DNA from: Methylobacterium nodulans ORS 2060
GTDB lineage: Bacteria; Pseudomonadota; Alphaproteobacteria; Rhizobiales; Beijerinckiaceae
Assembly: GCF_000022085.1 (NCBI RefSeq)
Contig: NC_011894.1
Span: 1,514,501-1,578,500, forward strand
DNA length: 64,000 nucleotides
Direction: 5' to 3'
A model generated the notes under the pieces. The model saw only the letters and a list, made by a program, of their open reading frames with translations. It searched no databases and was not told where the DNA came from. Each line of letters opens with the position of its first letter. Position 1 is the first letter of the stretch. Made by a program: the position numbers and the translations under genes. Positions 44,056 to 53,274 of the stretch are shown one piece after another.

Positions 44056-45879
44056 ATGGCCGCTCCCCCGCTCCTCACCCTCCAGGACGTCGCCCTGACC
44101 TTCGGCGGCACGCCGCTCATCGTGCAGGCGGACCTCGCCATCGCGCCCGGCGAGCGCGCCTGCCTCGTCGGCCGCAACGGCTCGGGCAAGTCGACGCTCC
44201 TGCGCATCGCCGCGGGCCTGATCGAGCCGGATCGCGGCCTGCGCTTCCTCCAGCCCGGCGCGACGGTGCGCTATCTCGCGCAGGAGCCCGACTTCTCGGG
44301 CTTCCCGACCACGCTCGCCTTCGTGGAGGCGGGGCTCGGCCCCGGCGACGAGCCCTACCGCGCCCGCTACCTCCTGGAGAGCCTCGGCCTCACCGGTGAG
44401 GAGGATCCGGCCCGCCTCTCGGGGGGCGAGACCCGCCGTGCCGCCCTCGCGCAGGCGCTCGCGCCCGAGCCCGACATCCTCCTCCTCGACGAGCCGACGA
44501 ACCACCTCGACCTGCCGGCGATCGAGTGGCTGGAGGCGGAGCTGAAGGGAACGCGCTCGGCCCTCGTGCTGATCAGCCACGACCGGCGCTTCCTCGAAGC
44601 CCTGTCGACCTCGACGATCTGGCTCGACCGCGGCGTGACGCGGCGGATCGAGCAGGGATTCGGCGCCTTCGAGGCGTGGCGCGACGCCTTCTTCGAGGAG
44701 GAGGAGCGCGAGCGCCACAAGCTCGAGCGCAGGATCGCGGCCGAGGAGGATTGGCTGCGCTACGGCGTCACCGCCCGGCGCAAGCGCAACGTCAAGCGCC
44801 TCGCGGGCCTGCACGAGCTGCGCCGCCGGCGCCGCGAGCACCGCGGGCCGGTCGGCAGCATCAGCATGACGGCGAGCGAGGCGGAGGCCTCCGGGACGCT
44901 GGTGGCGGAGGCCGTGCGGGCGACCAAGTCCTATGACGGGCGGCCGATCGTGCGCGACCTTTCCTTACGCATCCACCGGGGCGACCGGCTCGGCATCGTC
45001 GGCCCCAACGGCGCGGGCAAGACGACCCTCGTCAACCTCCTCACCGGCCGGCTCGCGCCGGATGCCGGCACGGTGCGGCTCGGGGCGAACGTGACCCTCA
45101 ACCTCCTCGACCAGCGCCGCGCCGCCCTCGATCCGCAGCGGAGCGTCGCCGAGATGCTCACCGGGGGCGGCAGCGACAGCGTGACGGTCGGCGGCCAGAG
45201 CCGCCACGTCGTCGGCTACATGAAGGACTTCCTGTTCGCCCCCGAGCAGGCGCGCACGCCCGTCGGCGTCCTCTCGGGCGGCGAGCGCAACCGCCTGCTG
45301 ATCGCCCGGGCGCTCGCGACGCCCGCGAACCTCCTGGTCTTCGACGAGCCGACGAACGACCTCGACCTCGAAACCCTGGATCTTTTGCAGGAGATGCTGT
45401 CGGATTTCCCCGGCACGCTGATCCTGGTGAGCCACGACCGCGACTTCCTCGATCGGGTCGTGGACACGGTGCTGGTCTCGGAAGGGGAGGGGCGCTGGAC
45501 GGCCTATGCGGGGGGCTATTCCGACATGGTCGCCCAGCGCGGCGCCGGGGTCGAGGCGCGCCGCAGCGAGGCCAAGCCCGCCCCCCGGGAGCCCGCCCCC
45601 CGGGCCACCCCGAAGGCGCCGCGGGCGGAGCCCGCCCCGCGCCGCCGCCTCGGCTTCAACGAGCAGCACGAGCTCAAGACCCTGCCCGGACGCATCGCGG
45701 CCCTCGAAGCCGCCGTGCAGAAGCTGAGCACCGCCCTGGCCGACCCGACCCTCTACGCCCGCGACCCCGCGCGGTTCGAGACCATCTCCCGCGGGCTCGC
45801 CACCGCCGAGGCCGACCTCGCGGCGGCCGAGGAGCGCTGGCTGACCCTCGAGATGCGCCGGGAGGAGCTGGAAGGCTGA
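44056..45879 (+). CDS. uup: ABC-F family ATPase (Uup-like)
   Basis: The 607-residue protein has two ABC domains in tandem and no membrane segment. Domain 1 has GRNGSGKSTLLRIAAG, LSGGETRRAALAQAL and LLLDEPTNHLDLPAIEWLE. Domain 2 has GPNGAGKTTLVNLLTG, LSGGERNRLLIARAL and FDEPTNDLDLETLDLL, each with Walker A, signature and EQ-type sites. A C-terminal coiled coil of about 90 residues (FNEQHELKTLPGRIAALEAA, AEERWLTLEMRREELE) follows a basic Pro/Ala linker, as in Uup. ABC-F proteins act on ribosomes or, for Uup, on branched DNA and recombination. Confidence 0.88.
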   Translation: MAAPPLLTLQDVALTFGGTPLIVQADLAIAPGERACLVGRNGSGKSTLLRIAAGLIEPDRGLRFLQPGATVRYLAQEPDFSGFPTTLAFVEAGLGPGDEPYRARYLLESLGLTGEEDPARLSGGETRRAALAQALAPEPDILLLDEPTNHLDLPAIEWLEAELKGTRSALVLISHDRRFLEALSTSTIWLDRGVTRRIEQGFGAFEAWRDAFFEEEERERHKLERRIAAEEDWLRYGVTARRKRNVKRLAGLHELRRRRREHRGPVGSISMTASEAEASGTLVAEAVRATKSYDGRPIVRDLSLRIHRGDRLGIVGPNGAGKTTLVNLLTGRLAPDAGTVRLGANVTLNLLDQRRAALDPQRSVAEMLTGGGSDSVTVGGQSRHVVGYMKDFLFAPEQARTPVGVLSGGERNRLLIARALATPANLLVFDEPTNDLDLETLDLLQEMLSDFPGTLILVSHDRDFLDRVVDTVLVSEGEGRWTAYAGGYSDMVAQRGAGVEARRSEAKPAPREPAPRATPKAPRAEPAPRRRLGFNEQHELKTLPGRIAALEAAVQKLSTALADPTLYARDPARFETISRGLATAEADLAAAEERWLTLEMRREELEG

Positions 45880-46383
45880 CCGGCCCTCGACTCAACCATC
45901 AGAACCTCGCCTGCCGGTCGGGACTTGCGGAAGCGGCGTGGCGAGTCTCCGCGCGGGAGGGCGGCGAGGAGCATCCGCGAATCATGCGCTCCCGGAGGCG
46001 GCCGGCGGATGCTCCGCCGGGCGCGCCGCTGGACTGATAGTGGTCCGTCCGGCAATCCATTGAATACAAGCAATCGGCCGAAATGCCCTGATGCGCGGGC
46101 GGCTCGGCACGGTCTCCCAAGCTCGCGCAAGTTTTCGTTGCCTGCCTGCAACAATGCGGCGGAAAGCCGGCCACGCTCCGGCGCGGCAAGCGGAACAGTG
46201 TTGATCGGTTCGGGAGCCTCCCGCATGGTGCCCTTGCGCCGGACACAACGTCCGGAGCGGTTCGGCCGCTGCCCCGTGCGGGAGGGCTGAGTCGGCGGGG
46301 ATAAGAGTGGCGTGGATCGGATCCTTCCGGATCCGGGTAGCACAGTCGTTCACCCCAAGGGTCTCGAAACTTTGGAGGTCTCG
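45880..46383. other. long intergenic region upstream of the porin gene
   Basis: These 504 bases carry no convincing gene. The last part holds the porin ribosome site (GGAGG seven bases before the ATG) and presumably its promoter and a regulated leader, since outer-membrane porin genes usually have long 5' regions. No canonical -35/-10 pair stands out. Confidence 0.4.
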
Positions 46384-47967
46384 ATGAGGCTCGTTAAGAG
46401 CTTACTGCTCGGGTCTGCTGCTGGTCTGACGGTCGTGGCGGGGGCGCAGGCGGCGGATCTGCCGGTCAAGAAGGCGGCGCCGGTTGAGTACGTGCGGATC
46501 TGCTCGGCCTACGGCGCCGGCTTCTTCTACATCCCCGGCACCGATACCTGCCTGCGCGTCGGCGGCCGCGCCCGCTTCGAGGCCACCTACGTCCAGCCCC
46601 TCATTCGCGGTGACACCACGGGCTATCGCGGCCTCGGCCGTCTGAACCTCGACGCCCGCACCCAAACCGGCTACGGCACCCTGCGCGCCTTCGTCCGCTT
46701 CGAACTCGCCAGCCGCACCGGCGGCTTCTTGAAGTCGGGCACCCAGGAGCGCATCGCCAACGCCTTCGCGGCCACCGGCGTCGACACGTCGGCGCGCGTC
46801 CAGCAATACGTGAACGTCGACAAGGCCTTCATCCAGTTCGCCGGCCTCACCGCCGGGCGCGCGGCCTCGTTCTTCGACTTCTACGCCCACGACTTCGAAA
46901 TCAACGCCGTCTCGCTGGGCTCTGACGTCTCCTCGACGAACCTCCTCGCCTACACGGCGACCTTCGGCGAGGGCTTCTCGGCGACGATCTCGATGGAAGA
47001 CCCGAACTTCCGCAAGAACCCGATCTTCGGGAACATCTCTGCCGCCCTCACGAGCACGACCGCTGCTGCCTTGCCAGTCGTCTCGAACCTCGCTCCGATC
47101 CTCACCCCCGGTCAGGGCCTGGGCTTCGCCAACCTCGACGTGATCCAGCGGTCGCGGATGCCCGACTTCGTCGGCGCCCTGCGCTACGACGCTGCTTGGG
47201 GCTCGGCGCAGATCTCGGCGGCCGTTCACGAGGTCAACACCGGCAACTTCGTCACCACGGGCCCCCTCAACGGCAACGCCGTGGTGCGCGCCCGTACGCC
47301 GAGCGAGTACGGCTGGGCGGTTCAGGGCGGCCTGAAGGTCAACCTGCCCTTCATCGCCGCGGGTGATGCCCTCTACCTCCAGGGCGCCTACGGCGAGGGC
47401 ACAACGGTCTACACCGGCATCCCCGCCTATAACGGCACCTATACCCTGACCGGCAGTGCGACCGCCGGTATATTCAACCAGTACTACGCTGATGCCGTCG
47501 TCGATCCGGTGACGGGCAGGCTCAACCTGTCCAACAGCTGGACGGTCGTGGCATCGTACCTGCACTACTGGACTCCCGAGTGGCGGTCGGCCTTCTTCGG
47601 CAGCTATGGTGAGATCAGCTACAGCCAGCGGGCTCGCTTCAACAGCGCGCTGCTCAACGTCGGTGGCCTCCCGAACCCGGTCACGGCACCGGGCGGACTC
47701 GCGGCCCTCGCGTTCAGCCCGGTCCTTCGCGACTCCAACCAGATCGTCGCGGGCGGCAGCCTGATCTGGTCGCCGGTGAAGGACCTCGATATCGGCGTCG
47801 AGGGTCTCTACGTGCGCCAGGCTCTGAACAACGGGCGTATCATCGACCCGAACAAGGGTGTGGCCGTCAACCTGGCCACCGCCACTCCGGCCCAGATCGC
47901 CGCCGCGCCGAAGCTGAACAGCCAGGACACGTTCCAGGTCCGCATGCGCGTGCAGCGCGACTTCTAA
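46384..47967 (+). CDS. outer-membrane porin, Porin_2 family
   Basis: The 527-residue protein has a Sec signal peptide (MRLVKSLLLGSAAGLTVVAG, cleavage after AQA), then the family hallmark ADLPVKKAAPVEYVRICSAY with GAGFFYIPGTDTCLRVGGRA and a long beta-barrel ending in QVRMRVQRDF with the C-terminal Phe needed for outer-membrane insertion. It forms a trimeric diffusion pore. GGAGG precedes the ATG, and codon use is strongly biased as expected of a highly expressed gene. A clean hairpin follows the stop. Confidence 0.9.
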   Translation: MRLVKSLLLGSAAGLTVVAGAQAADLPVKKAAPVEYVRICSAYGAGFFYIPGTDTCLRVGGRARFEATYVQPLIRGDTTGYRGLGRLNLDARTQTGYGTLRAFVRFELASRTGGFLKSGTQERIANAFAATGVDTSARVQQYVNVDKAFIQFAGLTAGRAASFFDFYAHDFEINAVSLGSDVSSTNLLAYTATFGEGFSATISMEDPNFRKNPIFGNISAALTSTTAAALPVVSNLAPILTPGQGLGFANLDVIQRSRMPDFVGALRYDAAWGSAQISAAVHEVNTGNFVTTGPLNGNAVVRARTPSEYGWAVQGGLKVNLPFIAAGDALYLQGAYGEGTTVYTGIPAYNGTYTLTGSATAGIFNQYYADAVVDPVTGRLNLSNSWTVVASYLHYWTPEWRSAFFGSYGEISYSQRARFNSALLNVGGLPNPVTAPGGLAALAFSPVLRDSNQIVAGGSLIWSPVKDLDIGVEGLYVRQALNNGRIIDPNKGVAVNLATATPAQIAAAPKLNSQDTFQVRMRVQRDF

Positions 47968-47995
47968 GTCGCACGCGCGAAGCAAGCCACACGCG

Positions 47996-48020
47996 GAGCC
48001 CCGGCATCTCGCCGGGGCTC
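47996..48020 (+). terminator. terminator of the porin gene
   Basis: GAGCCCCGGC, a five-base loop, then GCCGGGGCTC: a perfect 10-bp stem 29 bases after the porin stop, followed by TTCG. Confidence 0.75.
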
Positions 48021-48134
48021 TTCGCGTTCGAGGGCCGCCCTGCCCGGCATTCGGGGCGTGCCTTGCTTGAGCCCCAAACGGGGTGCAGACCTCTCTCCGG
48101 CGCGCCCGGTCTCGCGCGCCTGAGAGGTGCATGC

Positions 48135-49973
48135 GTGTCGGTTCGTGCGATCGGCTGGCTCGCCGGCCTTCCCTGTCTGGCCGCCCTCTGGGTGGGGGCG
48201 ATGCATCATGCGGAGGTCGGCCTCGACGCGGCGCTCACGGCGCCGGCCGAGGCCCTCGCCGCCGCCACCTCCGGCGAGGCGGGCGAGCCGTGGCTGCGCG
48301 TCGAACGGCGCGGGCGAGACTTCGTGGCCCAGGGCGACGCGCCGAGCGCAGCCGAACGCGAGGCCGCCCTCGACCGCCTGCGCGAGATTCCCGGGGCCCG
48401 CCGCATCGTCGACCGCCTCGACATCGTCGCCGAGCAGACGCCCTTCGTCTGGACCGCCCACCGCCGCTCGGAGGAGCGCATCGACCTGCGCGGCTATCGT
48501 CCGGCCGAGGTGAAGCGGGCCGACCTCTCCGGCCGCCTCGCGCCGCTCCTGCCCGACACGGTTGCGCTTCACGATGCGGCCCGGGCCGCCCGCGGCGCGC
48601 CGTCCGGCTTCGCGGAGGCGGCGGCGTTCCTGATGAGTCAGGTGGCCCGCCTTGCACCCGGCGCGACGGCCGGGCTGCAGGATCATACGCTGACGCTCGA
48701 GGGCGAGGCCGCCACGGTCGAGGATTACGAGGCGGTGCGCGCCGCTCTCGCGTCACTCCCCGCGGGCTTCGATCTCGGCGCGGTCTCGCTCGCCCCGGCC
48801 GTGGTCCAGCCCTTCGCGTGGTCGGCGACGCGCCGTCCGGACGGGAGCATCCGGCTCGACGGCTACACGGTCTCGGAGGCCGACCGGGCCGCGATCCTCG
48901 CCGCAGCCCGCAGGCTCTCCAACGGAGCCCCGGTGGAGGACGCGATGCGGACCGCCCGCGGCTTGCCGGCGGGCATCGAGTCGCGCGCCCTGATCGAGCG
49001 GGCCTTCGCCGCTCTGGCGCTGGTGCGCGACGGGGCCGTCGCGCTCGACGGCGCGACGCTCTCGGTCCGCGGCGCGGCCATCGACGCCCAGGCGGTCCGG
49101 GAGGCCGACGCCCTCACCACCGGCAGCCTGCCCGAGGGCCTCTCGCCGGGCCGCGTCGACCTGACGGCGAGCCCGGTCCAGCCCTACAGGGTCGGAATCC
49201 GGCGGGATGCCGAGGCCGTGACGCTCACCGGTCACCTGCCCGACGCCGAAACCCGCGCGGCCCTCCTCGCCGCTCTGCGCCCCCAGTTCTTCGGCGAGCG
49301 CATCGTCGACCGCACCCGCCTGTCGGACGGGGCGCCGGCGGGGCTGCTGGCGGTCCTCCGGGCCGCTTCCGTGCCGCTCGGCCAGCTCGCCCGCGTTGAG
49401 GTCACGGTGACCGATCAGGTGCTGCGGCTCACCGGCGAGAGTCTCTATGCGGAGAGCGCCCGCCGCCTCACCGCCAGCGGCGAGCGCCTGGTGCCCGCCG
49501 GCTGGCGCGCCGAGGTCAGCGTGCGGGCGAAGGACGAGGCTCCCGCCTTCGATGCCGCGACCTGCCGCACCGCCTTCGCCGAGCGGATCGAGCCGCGCAC
49601 CGTCCGATTCGCCCCCGGCAGCGCCGACCTGCAGGCGGATTTCTACCCGACGCTCGATGATCTCGCGACGCTCGCCCGGACCTGCCCCGGCGCCAGGATC
49701 GAGGTCGCGGGCCACGACGATCCGCCCGGCACCGTCCCGCCTGCCAAGCCGCCCGCGCCCAAGCCGTCCGCACCCAAGCCCGCCAAATCCGCGAAGGGCA
49801 AAGCCAAGGCCGAGCCGGTCCCCGAGCCGGAGATGCCCGACGTGACCCTCCCGCAGCGCCGCGCTGCCGCGATCGTCGACTACCTGTTGAAGGCCGGGGT
49901 TCCGGCCGATCGCGTGGCGGCCGTTTCGGGCGACGCCCAGCGCCGGGCCGTCGCCTTCGCGCTCCGCTCCTGA
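48135..49973 (+). CDS. BON-domain / OmpA-like inner-membrane-anchored protein
   Basis: The 612-residue protein has an N-terminal hydrophobic anchor (IGWLAGLPCLAALWVGAM), then four or five repeats of a BON-like pattern (RVERRGRDFVAQGDAPSAAE, REIPGARRIVDRLDIVAEQ; later HTLTLEGEAATVEDYEAVRA and VTLTGHLPDAETRAALLAAL). A C-terminal OmpA module follows (VRFAPGSADLQADFYPTLDD, RIEVAGHDDP ... RRAAAIVDYLLKAGVPADRV), interrupted by a Lys/Pro-rich insert (APKPSAPKPAKSAKGKAKAE). It probably links inner membrane and peptidoglycan. The GTG at 48135 has GAGAGG upstream; a TTG at 48063 is an alternative. Confidence 0.75.
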   Translation: MSVRAIGWLAGLPCLAALWVGAMHHAEVGLDAALTAPAEALAAATSGEAGEPWLRVERRGRDFVAQGDAPSAAEREAALDRLREIPGARRIVDRLDIVAEQTPFVWTAHRRSEERIDLRGYRPAEVKRADLSGRLAPLLPDTVALHDAARAARGAPSGFAEAAAFLMSQVARLAPGATAGLQDHTLTLEGEAATVEDYEAVRAALASLPAGFDLGAVSLAPAVVQPFAWSATRRPDGSIRLDGYTVSEADRAAILAAARRLSNGAPVEDAMRTARGLPAGIESRALIERAFAALALVRDGAVALDGATLSVRGAAIDAQAVREADALTTGSLPEGLSPGRVDLTASPVQPYRVGIRRDAEAVTLTGHLPDAETRAALLAALRPQFFGERIVDRTRLSDGAPAGLLAVLRAASVPLGQLARVEVTVTDQVLRLTGESLYAESARRLTASGERLVPAGWRAEVSVRAKDEAPAFDAATCRTAFAERIEPRTVRFAPGSADLQADFYPTLDDLATLARTCPGARIEVAGHDDPPGTVPPAKPPAPKPSAPKPAKSAKGKAKAEPVPEPEMPDVTLPQRRAAAIVDYLLKAGVPADRVAAVSGDAQRRAVAFALRS

Positions 49974-49981
49974 GCGCCGCG

Positions 49982-50287
49982 ATGTCGGTCCTGCTCGCCG
50001 CCCTCTGGCCCGCCTGCCTGGCGGCGCTCGCCCTCGGGATCGCAACCGGATGGTTGATGCATCGGCCGAGCGGGCGTGCGGCGCGCCTCGCCGCCCTCGC
50101 GGTTCTGGCGCTCGCCGCTGTGGTCGCGGCCGTCGCCGCCGCGGAGCTCGTCCCCGGCCGGGCCGGGCTCTGGGTCGAGACCGCGGCCCTGCTGCTCATC
50201 CCCTACGTGGCTGGCTGCCTGCTTGGTGCGGCGCGGCCGCGCCCTCCCGCCTCCCTCTCCGGAGCGGGAGAGGGGCGGGGGAGCTGA
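49982..50287 (+). CDS. small integral membrane protein
   Basis: The 101-residue protein has three hydrophobic segments (LLAALWPACLAALALGIATGW near the start, LAALAVLALAAVVAAVAAAE, and TAALLLIPYVAGCLLGAA). The stop of the BON/OmpA gene lies eight bases upstream, so the two are co-transcribed and probably work together. The last ~12 residues (ASLSGAGEGRGS) are encoded by a dispersed palindromic repeat, so the native C-terminus seems replaced. The function is unknown. Confidence 0.6.
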   Translation: MSVLLAALWPACLAALALGIATGWLMHRPSGRAARLAALAVLALAAVVAAVAAAELVPGRAGLWVETAALLLIPYVAGCLLGAARPRPPASLSGAGEGRGS

Positions 50288-50299
50288 TCCGGTTTCCGG
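50246..50299. repeat. palindromic element in the 3' end of a gene
   Basis: A stem of about 13 bp with a two-base bulge (CCTCTCC pairing with GGAGAGG) runs from 50246 to 50279 and is followed by GATCCGGTTTCCGG (50286-50299). The last 14 bases match 13 of 14 at 29196-29209. This is the same dispersed element type as 29197-29311. Confidence 0.7.
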
Positions 50300-50459
50300 A
50301 GGATCGAAGACCGGATCACAAGTTCCCCGCCCTTTCCCGGACGACTGGAGCGACAGCGGAAGGAGATCCGGGAACCAGCATGAGGACTCGCCGCGAAGCG
50401 GCTCCGGTTGCCTCCAGCGTGGCTGACGAGCGGTCGCTGCGCGACGTCTTGTGCTGGAT

Positions 50460-50496
50460 CCCGGGTCGCATTCCGCTGCCGCCGCATGCGCCCGGG
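50460..50496. repeat. short imperfect palindrome
   Basis: CCCGGGTCGCAT and ATGCGCCCGGG form an inverted repeat with one extra base in the left arm, inside the non-coding block downstream of the small membrane protein. It resembles the common Rhizobiales CTGGATCCCGGG intergenic palindromes (from memory). Confidence 0.45.
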
Positions 50497-50542
50497 ACAG
50501 GGAGAGCGGGCGATGGCCGGGCGTGACGACTGATGATCGTCT

Positions 50543-50573
50543 CAGAGGAGCGTGGGGCTTCCACGCTCCTCTG
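50543..50573. terminator. perfect 13-bp hairpin
   Basis: CAGAGGAGCGTGG, a five-base loop, then CCACGCTCCTCTG. It could terminate transcription from either side; it lies between the small membrane gene and the convergent lytic transglycosylase gene. Confidence 0.5.
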
Positions 50574-50617
50574 TTTCGATTGAGGGCCGTCGGGTGTTTC
50601 GATTGAGGGCCGTCGGG
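50572..50617. repeat. 23-base perfect tandem repeat
   Basis: A 23-base unit beginning TGTTTCGATTGAGGG occurs twice without a gap (50572-50594, 50595-50617). A third partial copy (ATTTCGATTGAG) follows at about 50634. Confidence 0.9.
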
Positions 50618-50641
50618 GCCTCCACGACCGTGGATTTCGAT

Positions 50642-50679
50642 TGAGTTCGCCACCAGCTGCGCCGATCCTGACGGATGAA
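50642..50679. repeat. dispersed 38-base repeat, copy 1
   Basis: Matches 33 of 38 bases of 54703-54740, starting TGAGTTCGCC. The first ten bases also occur on the minus strand at 3062-3071. It is intergenic. Confidence 0.65.
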
Positions 50680-50828
50680 GCCTCAGGAGACGCCATGCGG
50701 AATGCCGCCCCCGAGGAGGGTGCGTTTGCGATTGAGATCGCGCACGGGATCGGGCGGTTCGGCAGGACCACCGAACCCTCGGCACCACGGTTCGTGGACC
50801 CGGCGACTTCGTCGGGATCCGCGCGCGT

Positions 50829-53111
50829 TCAGCGCGTGCCGCGGCGCAGGTCGTCCTGGATCAGGAGCGCGCTCTTGCCGTCCAGCCGGTTGCGGTAGAC
50901 CTGCAGGTTCTCGGTCACCCGCTGCACGTAGTTGCGGGTCTCCGTGAAGGGGATGCGCTCCACCCAGTCGATTGGGTCGACCTTCGGGTCGCGGGGGTCG
51001 CCGTAGGCGTCGATCCACTTCTTCACGTTGCCGCCGCCCGCATTGTAGGAGGCGAAGGCCAGGATGTAGGAACCGCGCCAATCCTCCATCAGCTCGCCGA
51101 GATGGGCCTGGCCGAGGCGGGCATTGTAGGCCGGGTCGCTGAGCAGGCGCGCGGCATCGAAGGCGGCGCTCACCCGGCGCGCGGTGCGCTGGGCCGTCGC
51201 CGGCATCATCTGCATCAATCCCCGCGCGCCGACGCTCGACTGCGCCCGCGGATCGAACTGGCTCTCCTGGCGGGCGATGGCGAAGACCATGGCCTTCTCC
51301 ACCTGCGGCACCGCCGAGAAGGCCTCGTAGGCCGGGATGCCGTTCACCGGATAGGCGTGGCGGTCGAGGGGGAGACCCCGCTGCACCGCGACCTTGCCGA
51401 GCGCCACCAGGGCCCGCGGGTCGTTGTCCGCCACCGCGACGTCGCCAAGGGCGTTCAGCTCCGCCGGGTCGCTCAGCCGCTGCGCGAGGTCGATGTAGAG
51501 GGGCAGCGCCTGCTCCCGCATCCCGGCCGCCGCGAGGATGCGCAGGGCCCGGATCACCGGCCGCTCCTCGAAGGCCGTGCGGGCCGCGCCTTCGAGCGTG
51601 CCGGCCATGCGCAGGGCGAGGGTGCCCTGGCCGAGCTTGGCCCGGGCGAGCTGGCCGTAATAGGCGATCGGCTGGGCGGCGGCCCGCTCGTAGAAGGTCC
51701 GGGCCTCCGCCGCCTGGCCCATCGCCTCGGCGGCCCGGCCCTGCCAGTAGGTGGCCCGCGCGATCGAGATCGGCGTCTCGGCCGCCTCGGCGGCAGCCGC
51801 GAAGTGCTTCGCGCCGAGGGCTGCGTCGTTGAGGAAGCGCAGCGCGATCCACCCTGCGTGGAACTCCGCCTCGATGCGCTTCTCCACCGCCCGCGCGCTG
51901 TGCCCGGCCACCACCGCGTAGGCCGTCTTCGCGTCGCCGAGGTCGAGGAGCTTGCGCGCGACGATGCGGCGCTCGATCCACCATTCGTCGGGATCGACCA
52001 GCACCTCCGGGTTGCGGGGCGCGCTCAGCAGCACCGCCGCCGCCTCGGCGGGCTTGTCGATCCGGCGCAGGAACTGCGCGCGGGAGAAGAGATAGGAGGA
52101 ATCCCCGCGCAGGCTCGGCGGGACCGCATCGAGGATGCTCTGGGCGTTCGAGGCCTTGGCCTCGACGGCGCGCCGCGCCCGCACCAGCGTGCCGTAGCTC
52201 TTGCCCGCATAGGTGGCGGCGCGGCCGGCCGCCTCCCAGTCCTCCTTCATCAGCGCCCGCTCCATGCGGGCGCGGTGGTCGATCTCGGTGAGGACGCCCG
52301 GGAAGGCGTCCAGGACCTTGAGTTCGAGGGTGCGGCCGAAACTGTCCTGCCGCCACAGGTCGCGCGCGAGGGCGGCGGCATCCTCGGTCAGGCCGTCGGC
52401 CTTCAGGGCCAGCGCCAGGGCGAATTTTCCGGGCGGGCTCGCGGGGCGGCGCGTGGCGAAATAGGCCCGCACGACGCTCGGGGCCTTGCGCTGGCTCAGC
52501 AGCGCCTCCTCGACCCGCCGCCGGATCACGCTGCCGACCGGCCAGTCCGGGTTGTCGCGGATGAAGCCGATGACCCGCTCGAAGCCGATCCCGGCGCCGG
52601 CCCGGATCGCCACCCAGTCCAGCAGCATGCGCACGGCCGGATCCGCGAAGGCGTCCCGCTGGCGGTCGCCCTCCTCCACCTGCCCGCGCCGATAGGCATC
52701 GATGGCGCTGCGCAGGGCCGGGGCGTCGATGTCCACCGCCGGAGTCGGGCGGCCCGGATCCGGCACGTTCGGGGCCGGCGGGGCCGGCGGGGTCACGGCC
52801 GCGTCGGGGGCCGGGAACGGGATCCGCATCTCCGGATCCGCCGAGGCATAGGCCGAGGCCGCGGCGGGCAGGGGCTGGTCCGGGGAAGACCCGGCCGGAC
52901 GGGAGGCGGGCTCCTCGGGGCCGGCCGTGCTGCGTAAGGTGCCGGCGAGATCCGCGCCCTCCGCGGCGGCCGGTTGGACCCGGGCGGCGCCGGCGCCCTC
53001 GCCTTCGGGATCCGCCGCCCGCACGGCGGGACCGCAGAGGGCGGCCAGCGCGGTTCCGGAGGCGAGGAGCGTGAGGACCGCGAGGCGGCGCCGTCGGGCC
53101 GGGAGCTGCAT
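50829..53111 (-). CDS. slt: soluble lytic murein transglycosylase
   Basis: The 760-residue periplasmic enzyme has a signal peptide (RLAVLTLLASGTALAALCGP, cleavage near VRA), a low-complexity linker, a long superhelical U-shaped domain of TPR-like helices (PVGSVIRRRVEEALLSQRKA, ISIARATYWQGRAAEAMGQA), and a C-terminal SLT domain: FAIARQESQFDPRAQSSVGA with catalytic Glu616, GLMQMMPATAQRTARR and NAGGGNVKKWIDAYGDP. It cleaves peptidoglycan glycan strands, yielding 1,6-anhydro ends. The ATG at 53111 keeps the signal peptide at the very N-terminus. It is divergent from dapA. Confidence 0.9.
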   Translation of the reverse strand: MQLPARRRRLAVLTLLASGTALAALCGPAVRAADPEGEGAGAARVQPAAAEGADLAGTLRSTAGPEEPASRPAGSSPDQPLPAAASAYASADPEMRIPFPAPDAAVTPPAPPAPNVPDPGRPTPAVDIDAPALRSAIDAYRRGQVEEGDRQRDAFADPAVRMLLDWVAIRAGAGIGFERVIGFIRDNPDWPVGSVIRRRVEEALLSQRKAPSVVRAYFATRRPASPPGKFALALALKADGLTEDAAALARDLWRQDSFGRTLELKVLDAFPGVLTEIDHRARMERALMKEDWEAAGRAATYAGKSYGTLVRARRAVEAKASNAQSILDAVPPSLRGDSSYLFSRAQFLRRIDKPAEAAAVLLSAPRNPEVLVDPDEWWIERRIVARKLLDLGDAKTAYAVVAGHSARAVEKRIEAEFHAGWIALRFLNDAALGAKHFAAAAEAAETPISIARATYWQGRAAEAMGQAAEARTFYERAAAQPIAYYGQLARAKLGQGTLALRMAGTLEGAARTAFEERPVIRALRILAAAGMREQALPLYIDLAQRLSDPAELNALGDVAVADNDPRALVALGKVAVQRGLPLDRHAYPVNGIPAYEAFSAVPQVEKAMVFAIARQESQFDPRAQSSVGARGLMQMMPATAQRTARRVSAAFDAARLLSDPAYNARLGQAHLGELMEDWRGSYILAFASYNAGGGNVKKWIDAYGDPRDPKVDPIDWVERIPFTETRNYVQRVTENLQVYRNRLDGKSALLIQDDLRRGTR

Positions 53112-53274
53112 GGTCGTCGGTCTCCTAGGCGAGAGCGGACACGCCATCGTGGAAGCGCCGCCTTAAGAAGGCATTAACCGTAGGTTTTGCGGTTTGCGCC
53201 CGGCCGGGCGACAGCCTATGTGTCGGGCGATACGGGACAGCCGCAGAAGCCCCGACCGGGCGAGGACCATCCGC

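Noticed and set aside
46402..48132. Minus-strand open frame opposite the porin gene
   Set aside because: Antisense of a strongly biased, highly conserved porin gene; no start signal.
50572..50617. Possible CRISPR repeats
   Set aside because: The 23-base units are directly adjacent with no spacers and only two full copies exist; no cas genes are present.
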